Positions 43,360 to 54,384 of a DNA stretch of 64,000 bases are shown here, one piece after another; position 1 is the stretch's first letter; each line of letters opens with the position of its first letter. The notes under the pieces were generated by a model. It was given only the letters and a program-made list of their open reading frames with translations, was not told where the DNA came from and searched no databases. This stretch comes from Larix kaempferi (lineage: Eukaryota; Streptophyta; Pinopsida; Pinales; Pinaceae): assembly GCA_027924585.1 (NCBI GenBank), contig BSBM01000643.1, positions 16,354,501 through 16,418,500 on the forward strand, written 5' to 3'. A program made the position numbers and the translations under genes.

Positions 43360-44059
43360 CTTCTGAGCCTAATAGCCTGCATGAAAGTTTTGATGTGATC
43401 TTCTACAGGTGACTTATCATCAGGATTGAACTTGGGGATCCATTTCTATGGATTTTTTGGTATTCTATGTTGTTCTCCAGGGACAAATACACCATCCTGA
43501 TCTGACCATGGTCTGTTGAGCTGATCATCCATTGGCCTATGTGTTGAAGTGGAAGAGCTTGAAGATGTATCACTGTCAGATGATTCCTTAGATGATGATG
43601 AAGATGCAGAAGGAAGTGTTGGTGGTGGACACCAGATATTATGTTGGGTTGAGAATTATCCTAAATTTGATCTGTTTCCTCAAATAATGGATTAATTTGA
43701 ATCTCAAGAAATAGTTCCTGTCGGGCTGTATTTTGATTTTCTGTATCAACTTGTGAGTTGTTTGTAAGACGTTGTTGGGACAATAAGTGTCTCAGGTTCT
43801 CAGTTGTTTCAATCCTATGTTCCACTCTGGAGGTGATATATTGAGTACTCTTCCTTAGTTGCTCAAGATTCAAAGGTCCTCTTGTTGGTGATACAAAGAT
43901 AATTTCAGACCTTCTATGTTCTTGTTCTGTTACAGGAGTAGCAGGGACTGTAGTTTGAGTTTCAATTTGAGGGATTGTTGAAGTGGATGCTTCAGTGTGA
44001 TTTATGGTAATGACTGATGTCCTAGCATGAGGAGGTTTGCTGGTGTTTCTTTTAGGCAT
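43360..44059 (-). pseudogene. Gypsy gag, N-terminal part
   Basis: Starts ATG at 44059 (MPKRNTSKPPHARTS) on the minus strand. It continues with a Thr/Pro-rich leader and LEQLRKSTQYITSRVEHRIE to 43661. After a stop and frameshift come a serine-rich stretch and then FVPGEQHRIPKNP, KWIPKFNPDDKSPVEDHIKT and FMQAIRL, which is the beginning of the capsid domain. Coding is cut at 43360 by copia-1 and resumes at 35589 with HEDVVCRLFPYTF. The ATG follows a primer-binding-site-like sequence by about 15 bases. Confidence 0.7.
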
Positions 44060-44071
44060 GGCTAGTCATGG

Positions 44072-44088
44072 CCCTACTTCTAGCGCCA
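44072..44088 (-). other. Candidate gypsy primer-binding site
   Basis: Two bases inside the LTR end (CCTCAACA on the minus strand) lies TGGCGCTAGAAGTAGGG. The TGGCGC start is typical of plant gypsy primer sites, but I cannot name the tRNA with confidence. Confidence 0.45.
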
Positions 44089-44090
44089 TT

Positions 44091-44886
44091 TGTTGAGGCC
44101 TCGGATGTGCTGGAAGTGTCTAAGGAAACAACACAAAAGAGAAATCCCAATCTGAAGGATTCAAATAACCCTATGCAAGGATTATTCTATCCTTAGACTG
44201 TTTGGTATATCTAACTCTTATGGATATCAGGCCTCTACTAGCACTGTGTGGGTGATCCAAATGGATCTTTCTTCCTTCAAGGGAAGATCTGAAAAGTTTG
44301 TCGAAAAAAATGCAAACAGAGAGAATACAAGTAAAAGTAAATTTAAATTGATCTACTTAAACTAAATTAGATATGGAAAATGTGATTGTAGATTTAGATT
44401 AATCAAATTTGGAAGACTAGATAAATTTTATACCAATCAATAGACAAATGGATCAGATCTAACACTTTAAACAAAACAAAAAAGTAAAAACTAATTTATT
44501 TTATTCAAAGGATTAAATTGTATGACTTGTCTGTTGATGATATGATAATTGACAAATTAACGTATGATAATGATGACTGTTTTGTAATTGCAAAAGGTGA
44601 AATAATATGAATCAAGTAAAGAAATTTGCTAATGCACAATTTGCACATAAATCATATGATGAGAAATCAACACATAGATCTATATGTTTTATAATCATAC
44701 AACACAAAACATAATTATTAAATGAATAAATGAGAAAACCATAATTAATCAAGGAGACTTGACAAACATAACAAAAGAAAGGAAGAGAGAAACTGACTAG
44801 AATTCTTTAAAGATTGTAAAATATTACAATTCTCCAAGTACAAAGTGTCTCCAGTTATTTCTTTCGGTGGTTTCCCCCCCTTTCCC
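44091..44886 (-). repeat. Gypsy/ORF-X LTR
   Basis: On the minus strand it begins near TGGGAAAGGGGGGGGAAACC (44886) and ends GAGGCCTCAACA at 44091. The left side carries gag (from 44059) and the right side carries ORF-X copy B. The start matches the LTR-like start after ORF-X copy A (22429). The right boundary is uncertain by about 20 bp, because the G-run may be the polypurine tract. The LTR is AT-rich and no TATA box was assigned. Confidence 0.5.
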
Positions 44887-44999
44887 ATGAGATCTCGGTC
44901 TTTTTAAATAATAATTACAAAATTTATAAAGAAACCCAATTTCCCATGAAAATAAGGATTACAAGCTATTAGTTTAAGATTTGCCAAGGGCGTATTGCC

Positions 45000-47900
45000 A
45001 CTTGGAAAATACATCCAAAATATCATCAACATCTTGATACTGTGCATGATCGAGCTGTAATTGGGCCTTGCAAGTGACAACCTCGATCTCCCTCTTATTA
45101 GTCTTTTACCACTCCCTTAGGAAAACATTTATATTCATCCCTGAAGCCACAGGTGATTCAACCAATTCCTTGATTTATGCTATCTGGATCTGCTCAAGCT
45201 ATTCAATTCGCTCCTTAGACTTCATATATTTCTCTTTGACCTATGTGATCATGAGCTTGGGTGGAAGAGTAGTCTCGATCTGATTCATGACAGGTAATTC
45301 CAATAAACCCAGTAGGTTATCAAAAGTGAAACATCTCTTTCTGCAGACTTTCTAGCCTTCTTAAATGGTAGATTCAAATATGTCACAGACATTCTCCCAA
45401 GATTCTAAAGAAACCTTTATCCTTCCGAGTTTAATATTATCCAGGACAGGTACCACTTCAGGTTTGTCCTTTATGTATTTCTTCCAGTCTATGACATCTT
45501 CAAAATCTCTAGTGGCAACATTTCTCCTTTGATTGTGATCAAAGAGGATATCTGAATAATGCTCAAAGGAATTAAAGATATATGGAATCTCATTCAGTCC
45601 CTGAAATAATTCAATTAAAAGGTTCCTAAAATCATCATTAATTCTCAAGGTGAATTCTTTAAATTCTTCTTTGGAAAAATTTGAAAAGGAAGAAGCAACA
45701 GAAATGGACTGTGAAGCCTCCAACTGTTGCTCAAGAGCTACCAACTTCTCAGCATATTGTGCATTCTACCCTTGTGCTTCTAGAGGTTGTTGTTTGAGAG
45801 CTTCATTCTGGGATTGCATTTCCTGGATTACATCTTCATAATTATATTTCAATCCCTGCAACTGAGATTGATGTTGTTCATCCAATTGAATCTTTTTCTA
45901 CTTGAGGTCTTGTAATTCTTGTTCCTTCTCCTCAATTTCTTTGTTGAGTGAAGCAACATAATCATAGTTAGCACCAACAAAGGCTCATATAGCATAAATC
46001 ATTTCTAAGGATTCTTGTTTGACATCCGTGGAAGCTCTCTTCCAAATAATTTGATTAGGTACAAAGCCCTGTACCAATGTCCCTTCCCTTGGTATTTTGG
46101 AACCTTTCTTCACAACTGACTTCTCTGACTTACTCCAAAAATATTCTCCAAGTGAGACCACTGCATCTTCTCCAAAATATGCAATTTCTTCAACAGGGGA
46201 TGAAGACACTCTTGAAACTGTAGCTAAAGATGCAGGTTGGGAAGTAGCAAGGGTAGGGATAGGCATACTTATCTGGGGTATGTAAGTGGAAGTTATTACA
46301 GTAGTGGAGACTGAAGGTAAAGAAATGGGAATTGTGGATGAAGTGATAGGATCTGAAGGTGCAGAAGAAACTTGCATTTCAACTGGATTGAGGGAAGTCT
46401 ACATAGGGGTAACAAGTTGATTAGATGGAGGAGTTGGAGGAACTGCAAGGTTTGATGGCGGTAGATATGGAATACTGGTATGGATAGTAAGAGGTGGATA
46501 AGATGTTACAGTATAAGTGGTGGTGATTTCTGGAAGGCGGATATCAGGAAAAGAATCCTTTATCACCGGGTCTTCAAGTGGATCAGAGAGAACATGGGTG
46601 ACTTAAGTGGTCACTGCCAGACCAGTAGAAATAATGAATGGAACAAACAAGTTGGTTAGATGCAACTCATCTTCCAATTCATTGTCATCAATATGCATCA
46701 AAGCAGTCTTTGTTACTAACACTTCAGTTTTCTGCTTCTTGGATGGAGGAGTTGAAGTTGTGTTTTTTGTTTCAATTGTAGATCTCATTAATGCTAAGCT
46801 CTTCTTCATTTCTTCAACTAACTTGATCAAGGCATTAATATTAACCACGGGTTGAGGTTGTTGAGAATCCTCAACTGCAGCTTTCCCTTGATCTTATTTT
46901 TAATAGGTTAACAACAAGAATTTTTAACCTAAGTTTTCTATAACTCTCTCTCTATCAATTCCTTATGAGCTGTTTCATCATCTGACAGCTTAAGTTTTCT
47001 ATCCTGTAACACTTTCTCCTTGAGCTCTTGTTGGTATTGGTGAAAGAAACCTTTCTCCTCCTGAGAGGTGGCTCTGTTCAACACATCTTGAAATAAATTC
47101 ACACCTTCATAGATGGAATCATTAGGCTCAGACTTATGCACATGAGTACTCTTGATGTGTTCCTTTGTGAAGTGATTATCCAAGAAAGAGTTAGGATCAT
47201 GCATCCTTTTATGGGCCTCCCCAAGATTCAAAGTTGTAATTCTTTTCCCAAGCAAAGTTGCATGAGTGGAGTTCTGAATAACTAGAGGTCTCAACGTAAG
47301 AGGAATCTTAGGCCAACCTTTCCTCTTAGCTCCAAAGAACTGAGGAAACACACCATCAATAACAGTCTGGAATGATATCCATTCAATTACCATTCCATCA
47401 GGAACAATTCTGGGCAAGAGATGGACTGTGTTGCTGCCCCAAATTCTGATGTAGGAGTAATATTCTCCAGCATACCAATCTCCCATAGTGACATACAATG
47501 CCTTAGCTTGTGCAGAAAAGGTGGGGGCATCCTCCTTGAAGATATTGTAATAAATGGAACCCAGAAAATGATCACAACGTCATAGACAAAGGGTACAAAG
47601 TTGTCCCCCCATAATTCTGAACAATAAATGTGGACATGAGGTCCTTCCCTGGTCCAATTCCATCCCATGGCAGGAAAATGGAAAGTTGAACATAATACAT
47701 CCATAACATAACCAGAAAGGAAGAATGATGGCTTCTTGGAGGCATGAGTCTTCTTATACTTCTCAATGGCTTCCTTCAAGACTTCTGACAAAATATGTGC
47801 CCAATTGAAGGATTGACCAGTGGTGAGAACATGATGTGCTACACAGGTGCCCATTCTGCTTTGAAAACTATACAATTGGGTAACCCATACAACCTGCATA

Positions 47901-48438
47901 ACATGGCTTCCAACAAGAAAAAGGGCTCTCTAAGCCAAGTAATAGGATGCAACCTATCAACTTTAGGAACAAAAATAATAGGAATTTCCATCCAAGACCT
48001 AATCATTTCATCAAAATTGAACCAGGTTGCAGAAAACTCTAGGAATTGCTTGGTAAGCAGCTGATGAGGACTCCTAAGTGCACAAACCTTGGAAAAGACC
48101 TCAGGTCGCAAAGAAGCTAACAAATTTTGGTTTAGGTCATTGAAAGAATGGTCCTGAGGGTTTGCATGGTCCATAATCCATTTTACCGCATCTGTGTAGG
48201 GCATCAAGGATGGCTTGGCTGCAATAGCATGAATTTGGGATTTACTGATGTTTACATAATCCAATTGGTCATGTTGAATTTCAGAGAAGTCATCATTTTC
48301 AAAGATGGCATAAATTCGTGACCAGTCTAGGAAATATGTTTCGGAAACCCTTCTGTTGGTGTCAAAGAAGATTCCACTATTGGGGTCTTTGTTTTTCAAT
48401 TCATTCATGGTTGTTTTGGACCTAGTATTCTTCAACAT
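45000..48438 (-). pseudogene. ORF-X copy B, giant retroelement ORF, decayed
   Basis: Minus-strand pieces in order: MLKNTRSKTTMNELKNKDPN (start 48438), YFLDWSRIYAIFENDDF, RLYGLPNCIVFKAEW, then by frameshift FFLSGYVMDVLCSTFHFPAM and GPHVHIYCSELWGDNF, then GDWYAGEYYSYIRIWGSNTV and LLPRIVPDGMVIEWISFQT. A basic motif PSKKQKTEVLVTK lies at about 46740, followed by a Ser/Thr/Pro-rich spacer and coiled-coil-like segments (ASLNKEIEEKEQELQDLK; EKLVALEQQLEASQS), ending near 45000. Length and order match copy A: globular, KxQKTE, low complexity, coiled coil. At least three frameshifts and many stops are present. The function is unknown. Confidence 0.6.
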
Positions 48439-48754
48439 GGTTGAAAAAATGGGTTTTTTTCTGATAAAAATAATTAAAAGAAATTTGAATTAAAACTGAA
48501 GTCAATTCCCAATTGTTAAGCAGATTATTGGTATAGAACAGGGAAACTTACTTGTAAATCGGTGGAGAAAAGAAAAGCTGGTGGCAGGGTAAAATCTGAA
48601 GTAAGATTTGTCCATCGAAGGTGAAATTTGTAGTGTGAAAATGGTAAAAAAAATAATTTCACTTCGCGTATTTAACCCCAAAATATTATTATCGAATTTA
48701 AAACAGGACTATAGATCTCAAGCCAATCCATGGTCATGATTGAAATGAGGAAAA

Positions 48755-48975
48755 GCGGAAAGCATAATTGCGGATGCACTTTTTCAAAAATTTGTCATTT
48801 AAGCCTCCCGCAATCAACATTGCGGGTTGTGGGATTGCGGACATGCAAATTTAGTGTTGGGAAGCTTATTGTTTCCGCAATCTGCAAACCCGAAGTCGAA
48901 AATGCGGAGCAGGAAAATTTTGGGAAAAAATTCGATCTTTTAGCAATCCGCATTGCGGGTTGCGGTAATTGGGGC
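48755..48975. repeat. Inverted ATTGCGG/CCGCAAT motifs
   Basis: AATTGCGGATGCAC, CCGCAATCAACATTGCGGGT, GGATTGCGGACATG, TTTCCGCAATCTGC and AGCAATCCGCATTGCGGGTT alternate in orientation. They parallel 16740-17010. The set lies upstream of ORF-X copy B on the minus strand, as the other lies upstream of copy A. Confidence 0.55.
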
Positions 48976-49039
48976 TCCCATTTTTATAAGATAAAAATGA
49001 GATTTGTTGTGCCTACAACAGTCTTATAATAGGATTTTG

Positions 49040-50812
49040 ATAAATTCAACTTAGTGAGCATAGTTAGAGATTTCCTCACCTTCAATGTGTGAATACATTC
49101 GTAAGCAACTCAACAACGTCAAGTATTTGGCATCCCTATAAGAACCCAAAATGTTCATGTGATATGAAGGTCAACAACAAGGGCTTCAACCTCTCCACCA
49201 AAATCATTTCCATGATATTATACACCATCTTTCACAAGGAGGTCTGCCATAATTCCCCAATTTTTTTTGCTTTATATGATTTTAGGATTAATGAAATGGA
49301 CATTGAACTTAAGGAGGGGATAACTTAACTATTTATCAAGACTTTTCAACAACGTGCAAGAGATCCAAGTCCATCAGATTAAAAAAACCCAAGAATAATT
49401 CAATAGTCCAGCCATGTAGACCAAGACTCTTATCTTTTTTAAATTTGTGCATGAAAACTTCCATTACTCCAAAAGAGATAGGCTCAAAAATTTTAATATT
49501 ATATTTCAATGATACCATAATAGGGAATTAAGAACATATTTTGACAATCTCTGCAATATTAAAGGCTTCTGGTTCCCTGTAGACCTCAACAAAATGTTGG
49601 ACTCCCAATGCTTCTAGCTCATGAAAACCTCTTTGAATATTGCCTTATGAGGCCCAAATCTCCTATATGGAGTTGTGACTCTTCTATTGGCTATCCACCT
49701 TATGAAAAAGTGAAATATTTTCATCACCAAAATCCAGCTAAACTACTTGGCTATTCATCCTCTAATCTACCTCCAAGTCTTGGAGCGACTTATTTCTCTC
49801 ATTCTCTAGATCATGTAAGTACTTCAAATTCTCCTTAGATAAAACTACATAATGATTTCTTTCATACAAATATTCAGTATCCTACTCAATTTCCTTTAGA
49901 CTCCCATCACACCCAAGAAAACATTTAGATCACCAGTCAACCACACATCATTTGAGCAGTTTTAGAGCATCCATAAGTTGATGACTTGGTGATTGCTCCA
50001 AATTTGACCAAAATAGTGCCATTTCGACTGGACAATTTTCTAAAATTTTGTATCTTCAAACCAAGAAGGGTTGAACTTAAATGGAACTGGGATTTTTTTT
50101 CTCTAGTATCTAAATGGAGTAAAACTAGGTTGTGATTTGGTCCTCCCCCCAGAGTAACCCAAGTCCAATACTTTGCCTCCTTGCTAATTAGAGATTCATA
50201 TATAATAAACCAATTAAGACAATTTGATACCCCAACAATGCTAGATCTTTTGTTCATCCATTTTGGTCTCTTAACCACTAGTTCTACATCAACCAAATTT
50301 AACTATCCAGATTATAGTGGAGATAATCAACAAATGGGTCCTGATGAGGGTTTTCCTCTAGACCTCATCCCGAGAGAGGGTGATATTTAAGTCCTCTTTT
50401 ATAATCAAATTATACTCCTTCGCCACTTGCATTGAAGATAAATGATGACATAAATATTTCTTTTGAATATATGGACCATATAAGTTCAAAATGCTAATCT
50501 TCATGTCCAAATTCACCCATTGGAGTTCCATGCATGACCCTAATTACATAGAAAACGAATTCATTATGGAGTAGTGACAATGCAATCTTGTTAAAAGACC
50601 CCCCGACAAATCCAAAGTGTCCACCCATAAGAACTCTTATTTTTTAAACAATGACTTAAGACTACCTGAAATCGACAACCCTTTACACATCATTTCTTGA
50701 ATTAAGATTCTTGAATTAAGATTACATCCAATTCCTCCTTTTCGACAAGCTAATGAAAATCCAAGCATTTTGTGGTGTTGGCCAAGCCTTGCACATTTAG
50801 AATGAGCAATTT
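49040..50812 (-). pseudogene. LINE ORF2 fragment: endonuclease and start of RT
   Basis: Minus strand. It starts MKLLILNVQGLANTTKCLDF (50812) and LDVILIQES (endonuclease N-terminus). LNLYGPYIQKKYLC and YNLIIKEDLNITLSRDEV match the YGPY and GDFN blocks. SIVGVSNCLNWFIIYESLI and WTWVTLGGGPNHNLVLLHLD match the end of the domain, where SDHxP is expected and is altered to PNHNL. Further on, KFKKDKSLGLHGWTIELFLG matches the RT entry motif DKxPGPDG, and LVERLKPLLL...ISHEHFGFL follows. Sequence ends near 49040 before the YADD motif. Many stops and frameshifts show an old, dead L1-type copy that lacks the RT core and 3' end. Confidence 0.75.
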
Positions 50813-51004
50813 CATGGGCCAACCCCATAAGACATTAGATCAAATTTGAGGTCTAAAATGAGCCTCCTAAGGACAATAATAAAAAAATAGTTAAAATAAT
50901 ATTTATGAAGTTTGGAGGAAGAGAGAAAAAACTACTTTTTTCCTTCATATTTTCAACATATCTCCCTATGGTTTTACTCAAATTTCAAAAGGGGGCACTA
51001 GTTG
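50813..51004. other. Spacer between LINE and copia-2
   Basis: Short non-coding sequence ending CAAAAGGGGGCACTAGTTG. No target duplication for copia-2 could be confirmed because its 3' end is cut. Confidence 0.4.
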
Positions 51005-51656
51005 TGTTGATGTATTTGTAACTTCCGAAGATATTCACTTGTATATTGTATGTATTACATTGGTACTTTATTGTATCCCCAACGGAGATGTATTATTCCT
51101 CCGATTGGAAGTGTCGTCATTTGTACTTTCAAGTGTCGCAAGTTATATTGTAAGTGTCGTAACTTATATTTGATGGGTTATTAGACCAACTTGGTGGGGT
51201 TGGCCCTGTATGAGTCATGTGGGTTAAAGGGTTATTAGACCACCCTAGTGGGGTCGGTCCAGTCAACATTATGTTAAGTGGTTAAGTTGGGGCCGACCTA
51301 GTTAGAGTTAAAAGTCAGGTCAAGGTAAAGTATAAATAGAGAGTGTGACTCTCTCATTTAACACATTCACTCACTCACTCAATTCACATTAGTGAGAGAG
51401 AGGAGGAGTGCACACAAGTGGAGGAGGAGCAGCTGCTAGGAGACTATCTCTTGTTTTGGGGTTTGATCTTTGTGATCTTTGTATTGGTGCTTATTCTATC
51501 TTTGAGGAAGTTGCGGGGTTTTTCACCTTCTTGGTTTTCTCCGGTGAAATGTTTTGTGTCTCTTATCTCTTGTCTCTTATGCTTGATATGTTGTACATGT
51601 TGTTCTTCAAATTATGATCCTAGATTAGATTGAATTAAAATGCTGAAAAATTAACA
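51005..51656 (+). repeat. Copia-2 5' LTR
   Basis: 652 bp, TGTTGATGTATTTGTAAC to GAAAAATTAACA. It has a hairpin CGGAG...CTCCG at 51083-51103, GGGTTATTAGACC motifs at about 51176 and 51229, and TATAAATA at 51331-51338. The matching part of the 3' LTR (57277-57753) differs at a few scattered positions. Confidence 0.93.
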
Positions 51657-52812
51657 TGGTATGAGAGCTAGCCTGAAGGAAGGCATGGTATGGCATTTAT
51701 GACACTTGTTGCACTTGCGACAAATTGGAAGCTAGGGCTTGGTATAGTAAAAACCAGTCATCATGGGACTTTCGCTATAACTCAGTTTTGGAGAAGGTTC
51801 AGGATCTGAAATGTTTACAGGTCGAGGATGAAATGTCCATGTACCTTGTATCCGATGAACAGCCTCAGATTCATTGTACTTTGTGAGATATGATCCGTAC
51901 AAGTTAGGGTTTCTGCCTCTTCCAGAATGCAGTCCTAAACAGGTGACCTAGGAAAAAAGGTCATATCTCAGGCTAGGAAGCTCCAATTGGAATTCCATAA
52001 AAACTAACAATTAGGGAACGAACTTTAATTTCACAGATCCGAGTTTCAGAGGCCGAAGTTGAAACAGTGACATGTGGCATGCCATACAAGTTCGCTATAT
52101 TGTTTCATCCCATAAATAGGTCACGTTGCGAAAATTGGAATATCTCTCTCTCTCAGAGAATCCATTTGAGCTCATATCTGTGGGGTTGGAAATATGATAG
52201 GTTAGTCTACTACAGGGCGAAGTTTCAGACCTTGAGGATCTTAAATTTCATAGATACATCAGAAACAATATGGCATATATTTCTGTCCAAACATAATTGG
52301 ATTCTGAGCACTTTCACTTTTGGTTTGTCACTACTATGGGAAATTAAGGTTTCAGAGAAAGTTGGAATTTTTGGAACCTGATACAACGGCTGGATGCTCC
52401 TCATCAAAATCAAAATTTAGAGACCAATATCAAAGTTTTTGGTTGGGTAGAACCTCGGGCTCGATCAAACCCTAGTTCAGGATTTTGACCAGAAAATTAG
52501 AATTTGACAGAAGCTGCAGATCCGAAACTTTCAAAGTCAATTTTGAGGGGTCAAATTTTGGAGATTTCAAAATTGAAGTATACCAGCTTGATCATCTCAG
52601 CAAGGCGCATCTTTTCATCCAATCAAAAGTTTGAAATTCAAAGTTTGAATTTTTAGGGTTTCTCTGACAAACCCTAATCTAGCTCCAGATCCAGCTTCAT
52701 CAAATCAAAGTGGATTGGGTTAATCCTAGAAGAGAATGATTTGGAAACATACATAAATGAATAGATTCTAGTTCCAGAGAGAGATGAGGCTAAGGCCTTA
52801 CATAAGAATACT
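51657..52812 (+). pseudogene. Copia-2 leader and gag remnant
   Basis: The leader has the AGCTAGCCTGAAGG and GGTTGGGTAGAACC stretches also seen in the copia-1 and copia-3 leaders. Only a short gag piece remains at 52705-52812: WIGLILEENDLETYINE, a stop, then LVPERDEAKALHKN. This matches residues about 22-55 of the copia-3 gag. The gag ATG region is deleted. Confidence 0.7.
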
Positions 52813-54384
52813 ACAAGCAATCCCGATAGGTATGACTTGAGGAGATACAGGTATGTTTTGAAATCTATTCATGACTAAGTTTATGATATGTTTGTCTTCA
52901 TATTATTGAGGTTAGCATAATCTTGATTATTTTTAGACTTGGATTATCACCCTAGTAAAATTATGAATGCATGTGAATGATAGAAGACATTCATTGATTA
53001 GGGGTATGACACTTATGATTGTACTAATACACTGTGGTGTTGTATGAGGATGATGTTGTCTACTAACATGAAGGGTACATCAAGAAAGAAAAATCAAGTT
53101 CTAGATCAAGAACATATGACCATGGTGACATGAAGACAAAGACTCATCATAGTCATGGATCACATAGAAGCTCTAATTACGAGGTATGTATAACTTGGTT
53201 CTACAATTATTAACTTATGAGATATGCAGGTTGCTAGCATAAGGTCTCTAAGAGAACAGAGAAGACATTGTTTGGGTATGTTAGACAAGCATGATAATCC
53301 AGGTATGTTTTCCTATATCGAGTTAGAATCCTAGTTTGTGTTAGGATCTTATATAAGTATACTTTTGTATGATTGATAATGATTATTCATGAAGTTATAA
53401 GTTTGAGTAATCATGGGTTTATGCATATTATACTTCTTACTTTGATTGATGATATGACAAACTAGAGGAGTCCTATGGTCAAATAAGAATATGCATGAGT
53501 AAAAGAAGTGCTCCCTGAAACCTTGAATACTAACACTTGTTATAAATTACATGTGGATGAAATGATCATGACCATACATGTTTAAGATTATTTAGAATCA
53601 TAATGTTTTGATAGTATTGAGATTATACTAATGAATGTATGATTATGTATGAGATATTGAGGATGACACAATGATGACACTAGTGCACACTTAAGCATGC
53701 ATAGTGGTCCAGGATGGATAGAAGTTCAAAGACATATAATCATGATGATATCATAAAGGAAGCAAATATCAAGAGGGAACACACTCCAGTTGTTCCTACA
53801 AGGAAGCAAAGATTGAGAGGGAGTCCACCCAACAACCAAACAAAGATAAGTATTTGAATTGTCATTTATTATATATTTGATTACTTAAATGTTGTTGTTC
53901 AGTCATGTACATGCTTATGTTTGTAGATTTAGGATGTATATTATGCATTTTTAGAAAAGTTACATTAATGAACAAGATACTACTAATATAGTAATGGGTA
54001 AGTGTCCTATGGTACTGTACAACATTCCATTGCTACTTATCTAGAATGAAATCTCTTTGCTGACATGTTGGGAGTTGTGCACATTCTTAACAATGTTCTG
54101 GTAGAGATGGAAGGAATCTAGAAAGCTATGGGATATGGATAAATGTTATATTGAAGAATTGGCTAAGATAATTGCATGACTGTATGACATATGTCTTTAT
54201 GCATAAGAATTGTTTTGAAAAACTATGAGAAGTTTCTAATCATGCAATTGAATTTGACTTGTAGGAAAGATCGTGTACAATCACTTACAAAAGAAGGACA
54301 ACAACATTTGTTCCAATAATGAAGTTCAAGAAAACTATCTATTAAAGATATTGAATAATCTAAAGTTCCCAGGATCTGGGATGC
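52813..54384 (+). other. Unexplained segment inside copia-2
   Basis: It replaces the gag-PR-INT region. Short protein-like islands (KKEKSSSRSRTYDHGDMKTK at about 53085; RSSKTYNHDDIIKEANIKRE then HTPVVPTRKQRLRGSP at about 53720-53840) alternate with AT-rich stretches that begin GGTATGT, which looks like exons and introns. One apparent intron would be under 50 bp, too short for a plant intron. It may be a captured gene fragment or diverged gag. No family was recognised. Confidence 0.3.

Larger units (their letters stand above)
35585..43364 (+). mobile_element. Copia-1, complete Ty1/copia element with TSD
   Basis: A full element of 7,770 bp (35590-43359) flanked by the 5-bp duplication CTTCT (35585-35589 and 43360-43364). 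It comprises two 490-bp LTRs that appear identical base for base, a primer-binding site for initiator-Met tRNA, a gag-PR-INT-RT-RNase H polyprotein with one stop codon, 2.2 kb of tandem arrays, a polypurine tract and the 3' LTR. The identical LTRs imply a very recent insertion. It interrupts the gag of a reverse-strand gypsy element. Confidence 0.97.

Noticed and set aside
44880-44890. Polypurine G-run as a G-quadruplex
   Set aside because: A single run of G with no four-tract pattern. Better explained as the LTR start or polypurine tract of the ORF-X element.
45068-45283. ORF MQVTTSISLLLVFYHSLRKT with a signal-peptide-like start
   Set aside because: Antisense to the C-terminal part of ORF-X copy B.
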